The notes beneath the pieces are model-generated. The model did no database searches and was not told where the DNA came from. It saw only the letters and a list, made by a program, of their open reading frames with translations. Below are positions 8,330 to 18,392 of a stretch of 57,449 bases of DNA, piece by piece. Within the stretch, counting starts at the first letter, position 1. Every line of letters begins with the position of its first letter. The position numbers were made by a program, and so were the translations under genes. Source of the DNA: Bacillota bacterium (GTDB lineage: Bacteria; Bacillota; Clostridia; Lachnospirales; Cellulosilyticaceae); NCBI GenBank assembly GCA_023436395.1, contig JAEZJJ010000053.1, forward strand, positions 1 through 57,449. Direction: 5' to 3'.

Positions 8330-9412
8330 CTACTTACCACAGCATTTCTTATACTTTTTACCACTACCACATGGGCAAGGATCATTTCTCCCCAATTTTA
8401 CTTCGTTTCTCTGTTTAACCATTAAACTCCTTATCTCTTGTGGAGAATAGCCTCGGTTTATCCACATCCTCACGTTATTATTAGCCTTCATAAGAAGTCC
8501 TGCTAACTGCTCAATGTCTTTAAATTCCTTTAATTCTAGATTGGAGCATGCAAGTTTATTGAGAATAGGGCTTAAAAAATCTGTACTGGGGAGTATTTCT
8601 ATGCTTGTATCTAAATACCAATCCGATAAAATGGCGTCTATCTTCTCATGCTGTAAAGGAAATTTATCATTTAAAAACTTTTTTACAGCCTGTAATTCTA
8701 ATGTTTGCTCATAATACTCTTCATCACTATAAAGTAAGAAGGTGTCTCGATTTGGCCTGTAGTATGGTTTACCCTTTATCTGCTCTTTGAAGTAATCCAT
8801 TTCCTCTGGGGCTACATAACCAAAGCTATCATCTAGCAAATAGTCATCTTCTATATATGCATGACAATAGATCCCACAGTCTCCCCATAGTATTTCTAGA
8901 ACTTGCTCTATCTCTGAAGTTTGCGCCTCATCAAGACCCTCATACTGTATATACATCATTAAAAAATCACAGACTGGCATCATACCATATAACTGCGTAG
9001 CTGCCTTTCTATAAGCTCTTACTTTATCAGCTAATAGGTGTCTTTCTTTTAATGCCCTTACCCTATTTAAATCGTTTTTCATATCACTAAATGCTTGCTT
9101 AAGCTCTGGTAATACCTGTATCACATTTGTTTCATCTATATAAATTAATCCTAATGATAACAAGGTTCTACAAGCACCAAATGTCTCTATTTGAACGGAC
9201 TCCTCCTTAACCTGAGTCAGCCTCATAAAACATTGATAGTCCTCTGCAGACAACATTTCCAATCCTTTATGAATATTGTGACACATTATTTGAGCCAATG
9301 CCTGAGTGAGTTCTGCTTTTTTTAGTTTGTAACCACCTCTTAATTCATAAATCTTCCCCAAATTTAAAAGCGTCTTTTTATCGTATTGATTAAGTGCTTC
9401 ATATAGCTTCAT
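8330..9412 (-). CDS. SEC-C motif protein with N-terminal Rho-N/SAP-like segment
   Basis: 360 residues from the ATG at 9412, which has AAGGGTG six bases upstream; a GTG three codons earlier would have no spacing. The last 21 residues are a textbook SEC-C zinc motif, GRNDPCPCGSGKKYKKCC, as found at the C terminus of SecA and in many uncharacterised proteins. Residues 1-45 (LYEALNQYDKKTLLNLGKIY) resemble a Rho-N or SAP-like helical unit that can bind nucleic acid. The middle is acidic and helical with no family I can name. It lies downstream of jetC by 156 bases on the same strand, but that gap leaves operon membership open. Confidence 0.75.
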   Translation of the reverse strand: MKLYEALNQYDKKTLLNLGKIYELRGGYKLKKAELTQALAQIMCHNIHKGLEMLSAEDYQCFMRLTQVKEESVQIETFGACRTLLSLGLIYIDETNVIQVLPELKQAFSDMKNDLNRVRALKERHLLADKVRAYRKAATQLYGMMPVCDFLMMYIQYEGLDEAQTSEIEQVLEILWGDCGIYCHAYIEDDYLLDDSFGYVAPEEMDYFKEQIKGKPYYRPNRDTFLLYSDEEYYEQTLELQAVKKFLNDKFPLQHEKIDAILSDWYLDTSIEILPSTDFLSPILNKLACSNLELKEFKDIEQLAGLLMKANNNVRMWINRGYSPQEIRSLMVKQRNEVKLGRNDPCPCGSGKKYKKCCGK

Positions 9413-9577
9413 TTTTTTCACCCTTAATACTTTTATTAGAATATCTTACAAACATTATATCAAAATGTATGCTTAATACTAGTATCACCTATTAAGAGGG
9501 TCTACTATCCAATATTCCTTTGTCCCATAAGCTTCGTATTTATGAAATTTAGTTTCTCTATCCCTCTACCTTTTTCA

Positions 9578-12500
9578 TTAGAAAAGTTGTATTTGCTCTA
9601 CGTCTTCTATCTTCATATGTGTGGCTACTAAATCTTCTAGGTCTTCTCCCTTTTTGTGCTCACTTCTTAAATACTGAGTCCCATTTTTAAGACGTGAGGA
9701 AATGAGATTGAGCACATAGATGTTGTCAAAACGGTTATAAATAGATTCTCCGCCTAATCCTGATAAGCAAATGAGCTGGGTATTACTCTTCTTAGCAATG
9801 TCCATAAGGGGTTTGAGGAGATGCTCTGCATTGGTTTGGGCAAAGGGGTTGTCCATGACCAGTACCTTGCCATCTTCATATTCTGCAAATATGTCTGTGT
9901 CGTCTCTTCGCATAAAGGAGAGCAGGCTTGAGAGAATGACAAAGGCAGATAGGAAACCTTCTCCTCCTGAGTTTTTAGAAACATCTGCCCAGCTAATAGG
10001 ATATTCCCTTTCCTCTTCTATCTTATAAAGTTTGATTTCTATATTCCCTATGCCTACCACATCATTATAGAGGTTTTTAGTGGTAATCTGGCTACCTACA
10101 AGTTCCTCTATTTGTTCGTTCTTTTCTAGGTTTTGAATGCCTCTATCTGTGAGTAAGTCTAGGAAATCTCTTAGCCTTTGCTTATAAAGGTTTTCTTGTT
10201 CTTCCCATTTAGGCAGTAGGAGCTTTAGCATTTTAATGGTTCTATTTCGAATGGTAATGGTAGAATTCTTATCTATTTTACCCATATGCTGATGAACCTC
10301 CTCAATATATTGAAGAAGTATTTCTAGTACCTTCTCCTTTTCTTCTCCTATCATGGCAATGTCTACCTCTAGTTTAGCAATAAGGTCATTGTAGGAAGTG
10401 AGTGTCATCTCTAACTGCTCTAAGAAAATGTTTGGTGTTTCTGTCAGTATTTCTAAATTCTCTAGTGGAATGCTAAAGAAGTCATCCTTAAAGCATTCCT
10501 TCCTCATGATGCGTTCTAAGTTTTGTTCTACTTGTCGCTGCTTTTTATGAGCCTCTTCTTTGCCTACCTTGTAATCTCTAAGGAGTTTACCTCTTAGGGT
10601 GCTAAGCTCCTCTACCTTTATCTGAGGCAAGATAGGTACGCTCTCTTCCTCTGATGCTAAAAGATATTCATATTCTTTTAAGTAGCCTAAATTATCCTTG
10701 TACTCCTTTTGCTTATTAAGAAGTTCCTTAAATAGCTCCTTTTGTCTTGATAGTTCTTGGCCTTTTTGTCTTTTAGCTGCCCTAAAATCCATAGCTTTAA
10801 TAAGGGCCCTTGGCTTAGGTGCTGTTTCTCTTACTTTTTCTTCTAGGGCTTTTATTTGATTTTCAATCTTTGTTTCTAGTTTAGCTATTTGAATCTTACT
10901 TTCACTTTGTTTGCTAGCTAAATCCTTCATTTTTTCTTCTACAACTACTAGCTCTTTTTTGATTTCAGCTTCTAGGAAACGGTCATAGAAGAGGGTGCGA
11001 TAGTCTTCCTCCGTAAGCCGATACTCCTCTTGTTTATCCATAAGCTCATTCTCTGCTTGTTTAAAGCGGCCTTGGGCTTTTTCTAAGTTTTTTTCTAGTA
11101 GAAGCTGATCGCCTTGAATCTTCTCAGTAATGCTATTGTATCTAGCTTCTAGGTCTTCTATATCTTTTAAAAGCCGTTCCCCCTGTGTATAGCCTTCAAA
11201 CTTAGTAAGCTTGTCCTTGAGCTCATCAACGTCTCTATTATAGTTAGCTCTCTCTTCTTCTGCCTTTTGATAATCTTCTTCTAGCTGGGTCTTGGTAAGT
11301 TCAGCTTGGCAAATCTGGGCAGCTTGCTCTTTTAACTCTTTTTCTAGCTTTTCAAGTTCCTTTTTTTGCTTGTAGTAGTGGAGATAGGCCTTTAGGAGCT
11401 GCTGAAGGTCATGAAGCTGCCTTTGAATGGCTCTTAAGGTGTTTTCTGCATCTTTTAGTTTTTCTTCTAGGTCTTTTTGGGCACCTTCGAGTAGGGCATT
11501 AGCTTTTCTTAAGGTGTTAAGCTGTTCTTTTTTCCTCTCGATTTCTTGAGTATGGGCTTCTAACTTCTTCCCAGCTTCCTGATAGTTGTCCTTATTTACC
11601 TTTTGATAAAGAATAAGATTCTTCTTTCCTTCATAGAAAGAGAGGTCTTCCTTTTTCCTTACAAGTTTTTCTTTAAGCTGACTAAGCTGTGCTGCTTTGG
11701 CTTCTAGTAACTCCTCTAGGCCTTTTTCATCTAGGAGTTTCTGATTAAAGGCAATGATGAAACTTACTTTTTCTAAGGTATAGACCTTATTACCTTCTCT
11801 TTTTTCCTGCTGCTCTAGGTCTTCTTTCTTAATAATAGGAATTGGAAAAGAGGTATAAAGGTCAAGGGTCTCACCTTGCAGCTTAACCAAATCCTTTTGT
11901 GGCATAATGAGGGCATAAGGAATAAAAGGATTACTTGCTACTAATTTCTCATTTTCCTCTAAAGACTTATAGTTATGCTTGAGCCAATCCATCCCATAGA
12001 CATAATGGATATCTTGGCTTTTCAGCTTGTCTTCTAAGGCTTTAGGAATTTCTAGTATTTTGCCTGTTTTAAGCTTTTGATAGTCCTCTTCCTTTTTCTC
12101 TAGCTCACTTTCTAGTTCTCTTCGTTCTGTGCTTAGTTGTTCTAACTTATGGTCAAAGGCTTCCATGATCTTTTCTTCTTCAAAAACCAGGTCTTTGGCT
12201 AAATCAATATATTTAATGGCCGCACCACGTTCTTCAAGTTCTTGATCGTAGATTGCTTTCTGTTTTTGTACTTGCCTTTTACTTTCTTCTTCCTGCCATA
12301 GTGCCTTTTCTAAATCTTGTACATCTCTAGAGCCTACCTTTAGTTTTTCTTCTTGCTCTTCTCTGGTGTTTTTCAGCCGTGCTATGGTTTTTTCTAGCTT
12401 TTCTTCCTGGCGGTTTCTGTCCTCCAGCTTATCTTCTAGGAAACCTTCTTCATACTCACCCATAATATTTCTACTAAAATTCTCCTGATAAGTACTATTA

Positions 12501-13975
12501 AAGGTTTCTTCTAAACGCCCAAACTGTTTAATTTGTTCTAGAAGCTGCCCCTTCTTTAGGCTGCTCTTATTTTTTAGCTCATTTAAATTGGTGATCTGCT
12601 GTGCCAGACGAGTACGTTCTTTTTTCCCTTCTTGAATCTGCTCTTCTAAATGATGAAGTGCCTCATTTTTGTGTTTTAGGGTTTCTTCATAGTAGCACTT
12701 TAAGCTATACCCTATCTGATCTCGCTCTGGGGTTAGGTCCTTATCCTTTTGCTTCATCATTTCTAGAGCATTTTCCCACTCTTGAACTTCTTTGGAAGCT
12801 TCTGTGTAAGCTTTATAGAGTTTGGCACATTCTTGGCTATTTTTGCGTTTCGTTAAAGCCGCTTTCGTAACTTCTTGATGGTTTATCTCATCTTCAAGGG
12901 CGGTGACCGTCTCATATTCCTTGGTTTTATCATCCTCTAAGTTATAAATCTCATAAGACAAGGCCTCATAGTCTATTTGGCGAATCATCTCCTCTATTTC
13001 TTCCATATGAAGCTCTAGTGCCTTTTGCTCCTTGTCACTCTCCTTAGCGGCTGCTATTAAATACTGTATAAGCTGAGCAATGCTCTTTTCTATAACCCTC
13101 ACTTGTTGGAGCTCTCCTTGAAGCTGCGTGCCACTTTCTATAAGCACTTGAGCTTCTTCTTTAAAGGCATCAATAGTCGCCTTACGCTGAATCTTAGACT
13201 GATTGGCTTTATATTGATGGATGTATTTGACTACAAGCTCTGTGAATTTCTTGATTTTCCCTTCTTCTTTGGTAAGCTTGTCTTCTATGGTAGGCAGAAA
13301 CCATTTTTCTACTAAACCTTTTTCATCTTTGGCATCGGCAAATAACTTGGAAAGTCCTGACTCTTCAAAGTTGATTTTTTTAATAATGCTTTCCCATTCT
13401 TTATGGTCAATTTTGTATTCTTTAAGGTGCTCAAAGTAGCGACGTGCTTGGGTAGGTTGGTTTAGGTCGTAATAATTAAAGGCATAGGTTTTATCCTTTT
13501 TAAGCTCTTCTAAGAGCTTCTTGACTTCTAGAAAGCCTTTTAACTTTTTTTGCTCATTTTGCTGTTCTACTAATGGCATGCGATGGATATCATAAGGACT
13601 TCTATGGGTATACTCGTGAATATAAGTGAGGATTTCTAGATCTTCCTGACCCTGTTCATCTCCTTGATCCTGTTTCTTTCTCACCATCATCCCTGTTAGC
13701 ACATAGCCTGCTCCCCCATCTAGCTGCCACTCTACTAAAATATGAGTAGGCTTAGAGGTAGTGAAATAACTTTTAAAAGGTCTGTCTTTAGTATCTCTAT
13801 ATCTTTTTTGCACAAAGGGGGCTGTCATCATTTGAACAAGAACAGACTTTCCTCCTCCATTACGTAAGGAAAGGAGGGTGCTTTCTGTAGCCAGATGAAA
13901 GCTTTCATCATCTATGCGAATGGCATTATTGTTGTAATTTAAATTAATGATCCGTAGGGTATTGATTTTACTCAT
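9578..13975 (-). CDS. jetC: Wadjet defence protein JetC (SMC/MukB-like ATPase)
   Basis: 1465 residues. The N-terminal head has a Walker A-like SLRNGGGKSVL (residues 36-46). Long coiled coils fill about 240-640 and 780-1230, separated by a globular hinge-like region near 650-770. The C-terminal head carries the ABC signature KNSGGEGFLSAF and the Walker B VLVMDNPFAQTNAEHLL. JetC is the motor of the Wadjet complex, which extrudes DNA loops and senses small circular DNA so that JetD can cut plasmids. It overlaps jetB by eight bases, indicating tight coupling. The head motifs appear intact, so the system looks functional. Long alternating E/K/Q-rich heptads explain the spurious opposite-strand frames. 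Confidence 0.95.
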   Translation of the reverse strand: MSKINTLRIINLNYNNNAIRIDDESFHLATESTLLSLRNGGGKSVLVQMMTAPFVQKRYRDTKDRPFKSYFTTSKPTHILVEWQLDGGAGYVLTGMMVRKKQDQGDEQGQEDLEILTYIHEYTHRSPYDIHRMPLVEQQNEQKKLKGFLEVKKLLEELKKDKTYAFNYYDLNQPTQARRYFEHLKEYKIDHKEWESIIKKINFEESGLSKLFADAKDEKGLVEKWFLPTIEDKLTKEEGKIKKFTELVVKYIHQYKANQSKIQRKATIDAFKEEAQVLIESGTQLQGELQQVRVIEKSIAQLIQYLIAAAKESDKEQKALELHMEEIEEMIRQIDYEALSYEIYNLEDDKTKEYETVTALEDEINHQEVTKAALTKRKNSQECAKLYKAYTEASKEVQEWENALEMMKQKDKDLTPERDQIGYSLKCYYEETLKHKNEALHHLEEQIQEGKKERTRLAQQITNLNELKNKSSLKKGQLLEQIKQFGRLEETFNSTYQENFSRNIMGEYEEGFLEDKLEDRNRQEEKLEKTIARLKNTREEQEEKLKVGSRDVQDLEKALWQEEESKRQVQKQKAIYDQELEERGAAIKYIDLAKDLVFEEEKIMEAFDHKLEQLSTERRELESELEKKEEDYQKLKTGKILEIPKALEDKLKSQDIHYVYGMDWLKHNYKSLEENEKLVASNPFIPYALIMPQKDLVKLQGETLDLYTSFPIPIIKKEDLEQQEKREGNKVYTLEKVSFIIAFNQKLLDEKGLEELLEAKAAQLSQLKEKLVRKKEDLSFYEGKKNLILYQKVNKDNYQEAGKKLEAHTQEIERKKEQLNTLRKANALLEGAQKDLEEKLKDAENTLRAIQRQLHDLQQLLKAYLHYYKQKKELEKLEKELKEQAAQICQAELTKTQLEEDYQKAEEERANYNRDVDELKDKLTKFEGYTQGERLLKDIEDLEARYNSITEKIQGDQLLLEKNLEKAQGRFKQAENELMDKQEEYRLTEEDYRTLFYDRFLEAEIKKELVVVEEKMKDLASKQSESKIQIAKLETKIENQIKALEEKVRETAPKPRALIKAMDFRAAKRQKGQELSRQKELFKELLNKQKEYKDNLGYLKEYEYLLASEEESVPILPQIKVEELSTLRGKLLRDYKVGKEEAHKKQRQVEQNLERIMRKECFKDDFFSIPLENLEILTETPNIFLEQLEMTLTSYNDLIAKLEVDIAMIGEEKEKVLEILLQYIEEVHQHMGKIDKNSTITIRNRTIKMLKLLLPKWEEQENLYKQRLRDFLDLLTDRGIQNLEKNEQIEELVGSQITTKNLYNDVVGIGNIEIKLYKIEEEREYPISWADVSKNSGGEGFLSAFVILSSLLSFMRRDDTDIFAEYEDGKVLVMDNPFAQTNAEHLLKPLMDIAKKSNTQLICLSGLGGESIYNRFDNIYVLNLISSRLKNGTQYLRSEHKKGEDLEDLVATHMKIEDVEQIQLF

Positions 13976-14678
13976 CTGCCACCTCTCCTAATACTTTTAG
14001 CACACGGCTATAGTTATTTTTATTGAGTAGATTCCAATCCATAAAGTGATCTAATTTCTTGGTCGTTTTAATCATATCGTCTTGTTCTATATAATCAATA
14101 AGCCCTTGGTTTTGCAGAAATATTAAGATCGTATAGATAAAGCCTTCTTTAGTCGTTTTGGCTCTAGAGCCTCTATCGTCACTACGAAGCGCCTCAAAAG
14201 CTTCTAGCATATTTGAAAAAGCTAAGCCTTCTTTTTCTTCCTCTTGTGACTGCATGGCCCCTTGGCGTAAACGCTCTGCTATGCAGTTAAGAAATTCTCC
14301 TGTTTTCATATATTCTCTAGATTTGCTACTTCTTCCTTGGGAGTCATAGAACTCTACTAACAGGGTGAGAATGACAAATTGAGATAGGTAGTAGTCCTTA
14401 TCTGTTGCCCCAGACTTGCAGAGGCTACTTTTTAACTCTGCTTTGGAAAAGCCTAGAAGGTGATTATCTTCTTGGGGAATAAGATAGATGACATTGCTAT
14501 AGCGTTCCACCTGGCTACCTGCCGCCTCTGCTTGGCTTTTTACTAGGTACATGACCTCTTCCCTCTCTGTATAGGCACGATAAAGTTCTCTCTCCTCTTC
14601 TTCACCTAACTCTCTATGATTTAATAAATAATAGAATATCTTTTGACTCAGCTTGATATCTGCTATTTCATATGCCAT
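13968..14678 (-). CDS. jetB: Wadjet defence protein JetB (Kite-like subunit)
   Basis: 236 residues, mostly helical, with winged-helix-like segments and no membrane regions. It was identified mainly by position, 42 bases after jetA and overlapping jetC by eight, and by its size, which fits the JetB/MukE-like (Kite) subunits of about 200-250 residues. A small domain likely of the DUF6063 type spans most of the length. JetB binds the JetA kleisin and helps close the JetC ring. AAAGGCGG nine bases before the ATG is a modest ribosome binding site, consistent with coupling to jetA. Assignment rests on operon context more than on a diagnostic motif. Confidence 0.88.
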   Translation of the reverse strand: MAYEIADIKLSQKIFYYLLNHRELGEEEERELYRAYTEREEVMYLVKSQAEAAGSQVERYSNVIYLIPQEDNHLLGFSKAELKSSLCKSGATDKDYYLSQFVILTLLVEFYDSQGRSSKSREYMKTGEFLNCIAERLRQGAMQSQEEEKEGLAFSNMLEAFEALRSDDRGSRAKTTKEGFIYTILIFLQNQGLIDYIEQDDMIKTTKKLDHFMDWNLLNKNNYSRVLKVLGEVADE

Positions 14679-14720
14679 GAGTCTTGCCGCCTTTCTTCCT
14701 GATTTTAATGGTCCTTTAAA

Positions 14721-16337
14721 TTATCGTGCTTCTATGATTTCAAAATAAACATTAGTACATACTACTCGCCTTATACTGCCTGTTTCACTTGTGAGATTTT
14801 CAAAGATAACAACTTCTTCCTCTTCTAGCTTATAGGCTTTTACTTCTTTAATCTTATTAAAGCGTTGTTCTTCTCTTACTAGTTCTAGTACACATTCATT
14901 AAGCTGAAAACTTAGGAGTTCATCTGTGAGATAGGCCTCCTTTTCCTCCTTAAGCACTTCTACATCTATGCTTCTTGCCTTTAAAAGTTCAATGACCACT
15001 TCTCTAAAAATCTCTATGGTGGGTACTAACTCTAGGATCAGTTCTCTTTGCTCTACTATTTCTTTTAGCTGTCTGAGTGAAATGCCTCCCTCTTCAAAGG
15101 CTAGGCTCAAGATTACCTTTAAGCAATTTTTATATTTTAGTAGCTTTTCTCTAAGCCTTTGAGCTTGTTCTTCTTGCCAAGCTTCTTCATCAAAGGAAAG
15201 GATTTCGCCCTCATCCTCCACTTGTTTTGCCCTTATGGGTTTTTGAAACTGAAGGACTTTATTTAAGTTATAGCTCTTTTCTAAAGGTCTATTAAATAAT
15301 GGCCCTAGAAACCGCTCTGCTTGCTTCAAGTAGCCAACCTCACCTAAAATTTTATCATAGAGTTCTGTTCTAATATTAAAACGCTTAATGAGGGACATCT
15401 GAGAAATATCTTCAAGTTCTTTAGTATACAAGCTTTTTAAATCAAAATGACTTAGTAGTATCCTTTGATGTTCATCTAAGGTGCGTGCTAAATAGCTTTC
15501 TATGATTTTTAAATGAGATAGATTCTCCCTGTCTGCTTTCTCTAGTTTTTTAATATTGATATCTTGCTCTTCTAATTCTTTAATCCGCTCTGACACCACC
15601 TGTTTGTGTCTCTCAAACTTATACTTGGTATGGGTTAGGGCACTGAGATTTTCTTCTAAAAGGTTTTTATAATCTTGCACCGAATAGCTCAGGGCATTTT
15701 GCCTTATACGGCGCATGGCATCCTCCATCTTCTTAATTTGAATCCTTAGGGATTTAAAGATGTTTTTAATATCATCAACTGCCTTATCATATGTAGCCTT
15801 CTCTAGGTGTAGTTTAAAAATCATTTCTTGTATAGTAAGCTTCATATTACTTTCAATTTCTAGGGTAGCAAGGATCATAGAGTAGCCAGACTCCGTTAGA
15901 GAGTAGGAAGTCCTTCTCACTTCATTGTCAATATACACGACTTCATTGGCAATAAAGCTAATGTGCATGTCCTTATAAACCCCCTCATTAAAGTCAAATC
16001 CTGCAAAGTACATCGCCTTTCCTTCGTCACATAAAATAACGTTAACAATAAATTCTCCTAGGGATTTGCAGGCTTCATAAGAAAGAGGTTTCTTGAAATA
16101 GCGAGTATTAATGGTGTCAATAAAACCACCTATATCATCCATGGTGCAATACTCATCCTTTAGAGACTGCTCCATAATATAAAGGAGCACTGCAAAAATC
16201 AGATTGGTCTGCTCGTGAAAGGCCTCTACGCCATATTGCTTCCATGTCCCTTTTTGCATACTATTTTTATAGAGAAGGGCATATGCCCCTACACTTTTCA
16301 TCCTTTGCTCAAAATGATTTAGAAATTCAAATTCCAT
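14721..16337 (-). CDS. jetA: Wadjet defence protein JetA (kleisin-like subunit)
   Basis: 538 residues, matching the usual JetA size. It has an N-terminal helical domain (EFLNHFEQRMKSVGAYALL), a long helical middle with a coiled coil around 225-300 (KLEKADRENLSHLKIIESYL), and a C-terminal beta-rich end, in keeping with kleisin subunits that bridge the two SMC heads. This resembles the DUF5716/JetA-type family, but the name is recalled, not searched. The ATG follows AAGGAG at correct spacing. It lies 77 bases after jetD and 42 before jetB. There are no catalytic motifs, as expected for a structural subunit of the plasmid-clearing complex. Confidence 0.9.
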   Translation of the reverse strand: MEFEFLNHFEQRMKSVGAYALLYKNSMQKGTWKQYGVEAFHEQTNLIFAVLLYIMEQSLKDEYCTMDDIGGFIDTINTRYFKKPLSYEACKSLGEFIVNVILCDEGKAMYFAGFDFNEGVYKDMHISFIANEVVYIDNEVRRTSYSLTESGYSMILATLEIESNMKLTIQEMIFKLHLEKATYDKAVDDIKNIFKSLRIQIKKMEDAMRRIRQNALSYSVQDYKNLLEENLSALTHTKYKFERHKQVVSERIKELEEQDINIKKLEKADRENLSHLKIIESYLARTLDEHQRILLSHFDLKSLYTKELEDISQMSLIKRFNIRTELYDKILGEVGYLKQAERFLGPLFNRPLEKSYNLNKVLQFQKPIRAKQVEDEGEILSFDEEAWQEEQAQRLREKLLKYKNCLKVILSLAFEEGGISLRQLKEIVEQRELILELVPTIEIFREVVIELLKARSIDVEVLKEEKEAYLTDELLSFQLNECVLELVREEQRFNKIKEVKAYKLEEEEVVIFENLTSETGSIRRVVCTNVYFEIIEAR

Positions 16338-16414
16338 GACTTCTCCTTAGCCTTTTATTTTCCTTCTCCTCAAATCTTTGATCTTTAAAAATGGTTAATA
16401 TCAAATCATTGACC

Positions 16415-17449
16415 TTAAATCTCTGATATTAAATCTCTTCTATTAAAATCTTTACTGTTTAAAATCTCTTGGGGGATGTAGCGCTCTACTTCTAAGATTT
16501 CCATCATCTGCTTTTTGGTAAATTCATCAAAAAAGGTAAAGAAAGTGCCCTTTAAATGCTTGTTTTGCCCTTCTTTGGTTGGAGGCAAATTAAATTTTTG
16601 ACTTATTGCCTTTTTTATCATTTGCATGTAGGCTTCTTTAAAAGGTATGATTTGGTGTGCCTCACTAAAAGCCTCCTGCAAGCTTTCAAAAATGCCTATA
16701 CCTTCATAGTCTAAGTCTCCAAAGTAAAGGAGGGTGTTCTCTTCCTTAGCTAAGTAGGGCTCTACTCCCCAGGAAAAATCTTTAAAGCTCTTACAAATCC
16801 CTTTACCTCCACCATAAATCAGTGTACCTATAGGTACGCCTAGAATATGACTATGTCCTGCTAATAAATAGCGTCTCATACTATAAAATGTATCCATATT
16901 TTCTAGTATTAAAACATGCTGTGGTACTTGTTTATGATGGGCATAATAAGCTAGGGGCTCTGCTGTTTTATAGATATGAAGCCTGTCTATACCAATCCCC
17001 AAATTTTTAAGTAGCCGCTTGCCACCTTCCTGCTTTAAATATTTCTCTCTTCCCCAGATCTCAAAGCTTCTCTCATTCATAGAAATAGGTTCCTCTAAGG
17101 CTCCTTCTGTGTGGTCTAAAAAGTAGCTTAGCTGTTTGATATATCCTCTATCTTTTACATACTGGGCCATGTTTTTCCTATAGTAGCTTAAATCTATTAA
17201 AGGATTGAAGCTGTACATCATTTCATGCTCATACATACTATAATCTTCTTCTAAAGGAATGACTTTGTAAGCATGATAAAGGGCAGGCTTTTTCCCATTA
17301 AGTTTGCTACTTTTGATTGGTATCATGATTCCCTCTTCTATATCCTGTTTAACCTTTTCATAAAGCAACCTATATTCCTCTATTTTATAGAAATTGCTTA
17401 TTTCATCTAATGTCACTTTCTTCTTTTGAAGTGCTCTAATGGATTTCAT
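16415..17449 (-). CDS. jetD: Wadjet defence nuclease JetD (Toprim, topoisomerase VI-A-like)
   Basis: 344 residues from the ATG at 17449, chosen because AGGAGG lies four bases upstream; the GTG at 17470 has no site. The Toprim core shows the acidic ILENMDTF (Glu183) and FGDLDYEGIGIF (Asp245 and Asp247), the metal-binding residues that cleave DNA in JetD proteins (DUF3322/DUF2220 family). An N-terminal winged-helix region of about 150 residues precedes it. JetD is recruited by JetABC to cut closed circular DNA. Here jetD is the first gene of the operon rather than the last, as in the commonly drawn jetABCD order. A TATACT hexamer on the minus strand in the upstream spacer could be the promoter. 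Confidence 0.93.
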   Translation of the reverse strand: MKSIRALQKKKVTLDEISNFYKIEEYRLLYEKVKQDIEEGIMIPIKSSKLNGKKPALYHAYKVIPLEEDYSMYEHEMMYSFNPLIDLSYYRKNMAQYVKDRGYIKQLSYFLDHTEGALEEPISMNERSFEIWGREKYLKQEGGKRLLKNLGIGIDRLHIYKTAEPLAYYAHHKQVPQHVLILENMDTFYSMRRYLLAGHSHILGVPIGTLIYGGGKGICKSFKDFSWGVEPYLAKEENTLLYFGDLDYEGIGIFESLQEAFSEAHQIIPFKEAYMQMIKKAISQKFNLPPTKEGQNKHLKGTFFTFFDEFTKKQMMEILEVERYIPQEILNSKDFNRRDLISEI

Positions 17450-17564
17450 GCAGCCTCCTATACTTTTCACTCATTGATTTCTTTGTCTTAAGTATAGCAT
17501 TTTTTCTGATTATTATACTAAGCTATTTTTTTCAACTGCTCTTAGATTTATTATTAATGAACCT

Positions 17565-17612
17565 AAAAAAGGCAATAACCTTGTATTCGTATACTTGGTG
17601 AATGCCTTTTTT
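17565..17612. terminator. terminator at the end of the peptide operon
   Basis: AAAAAAGGCAAT and AATGCCTTTTTT with inner ACC/GGT and GTAT/ATAC pairs form a hairpin 13 bases past the deacetylase stop. It is a member of the recurring family. It separates the biosynthetic operon from the Wadjet operon, since both run on the minus strand. Confidence 0.85.
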
Positions 17613-17625
17613 GATTGTCTCTTCA

Positions 17626-18360
17626 TTAACTATGATAAGTATGAAATTGAATTCCTTTTTCTAATAATCCCTTAATACTTGGTTCAAAAAATTCAATAGT
17701 TTCCGGATGATCATGAATCACTATAATCTCATCTGACATCTGATTGTTGAGCCCCATCCACTGTTCAGGTAAATCCAGTTCCATTAATTCTAATATATCT
17801 TCTAAAGTTCTAACGCCATAGGGAGGTTGTTTTTGAAAAGTACACCATTCCATTACATCATAGGTCCAGTACCAATCTAAATGCTTCATTTCTTTAAGCT
17901 TTTCAAAATACCCATAATGAATTGTATCTTCAGGTGAGCGTTCATAATTCAAACTCTTTAAATACCCTTGTATCTCATCAATTCTTTCTTTTTCTTTAGG
18001 ACTGTAATTAAAATCATAAAAACCTTTCTCCACCCCTTTATCACCATAAGGAAAGCGAAAAACTTTAGTGGGCCTTATTACACCTGCCATCTCATATATT
18101 TCTTCGATGATCTCATCTGTCATTTTGATTTCATTATAGCATTGCTCTAAAGAGATTTGAGAAAAGTTAGGGTGGCTAAAGGAATGATTACCTATAATCC
18201 CTCCTTGCTCAATGGTATAAAGTGCATCATCTTTTCTTTCTCTTAAAGCTTCTCCTGTGCTAAACCAAATTGCTTGTATACCATATTTCTTCAAGATATT
18301 AACGCGTTCTCTTCTATACTGTGATGGTCCATCGTCTATTGTAAGATAGGCTCTTTTCAT
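17626..18360 (-). CDS. cytoplasmic NodB-type (CE4) polysaccharide deacetylase
   Basis: 244 residues, essentially a bare NodB homology domain. The metal and catalytic motifs are present: LTIDDGPS at residues 6-13, GNHSFSHPNFS near 77 with the metal-binding His pair, and FRFPYGDKG near 122. CE4 enzymes remove acetyl groups from N-acetylated amino sugars. Unlike cell-wall deacetylases, it has no signal peptide or membrane anchor: the catalytic aspartates occur within the first ten residues, so it should act in the cytoplasm, as NodB does on a biosynthetic sugar. It starts 32 bases after the synthetase gene, with AAGGAGG upstream, and is followed by a terminator. A role in tailoring the glycosylated peptide is inference from this context. 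Confidence 0.88.
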   Translation of the reverse strand: MKRAYLTIDDGPSQYRRERVNILKKYGIQAIWFSTGEALRERKDDALYTIEQGGIIGNHSFSHPNFSQISLEQCYNEIKMTDEIIEEIYEMAGVIRPTKVFRFPYGDKGVEKGFYDFNYSPKEKERIDEIQGYLKSLNYERSPEDTIHYGYFEKLKEMKHLDWYWTYDVMEWCTFQKQPPYGVRTLEDILELMELDLPEQWMGLNNQMSDEIIVIHDHPETIEFFEPSIKGLLEKGIQFHTYHS

Positions 18361-18392
18361 TCTCTTTTCCTCCTTTCTATGACCTATTATTT

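Noticed and set aside
8210..8425. 71-codon frame overlapping the trkH end and the SEC-C gene end
   Set aside because: It runs through the bidirectional terminator and the antisense of the SEC-C motif; no ribosome binding site is suitable.
9754..13439. Frames of 70-89 codons opposite or within jetC
   Set aside because: They arise from the repetitive coiled-coil codons; the jetC frame is complete with head motifs at both ends.
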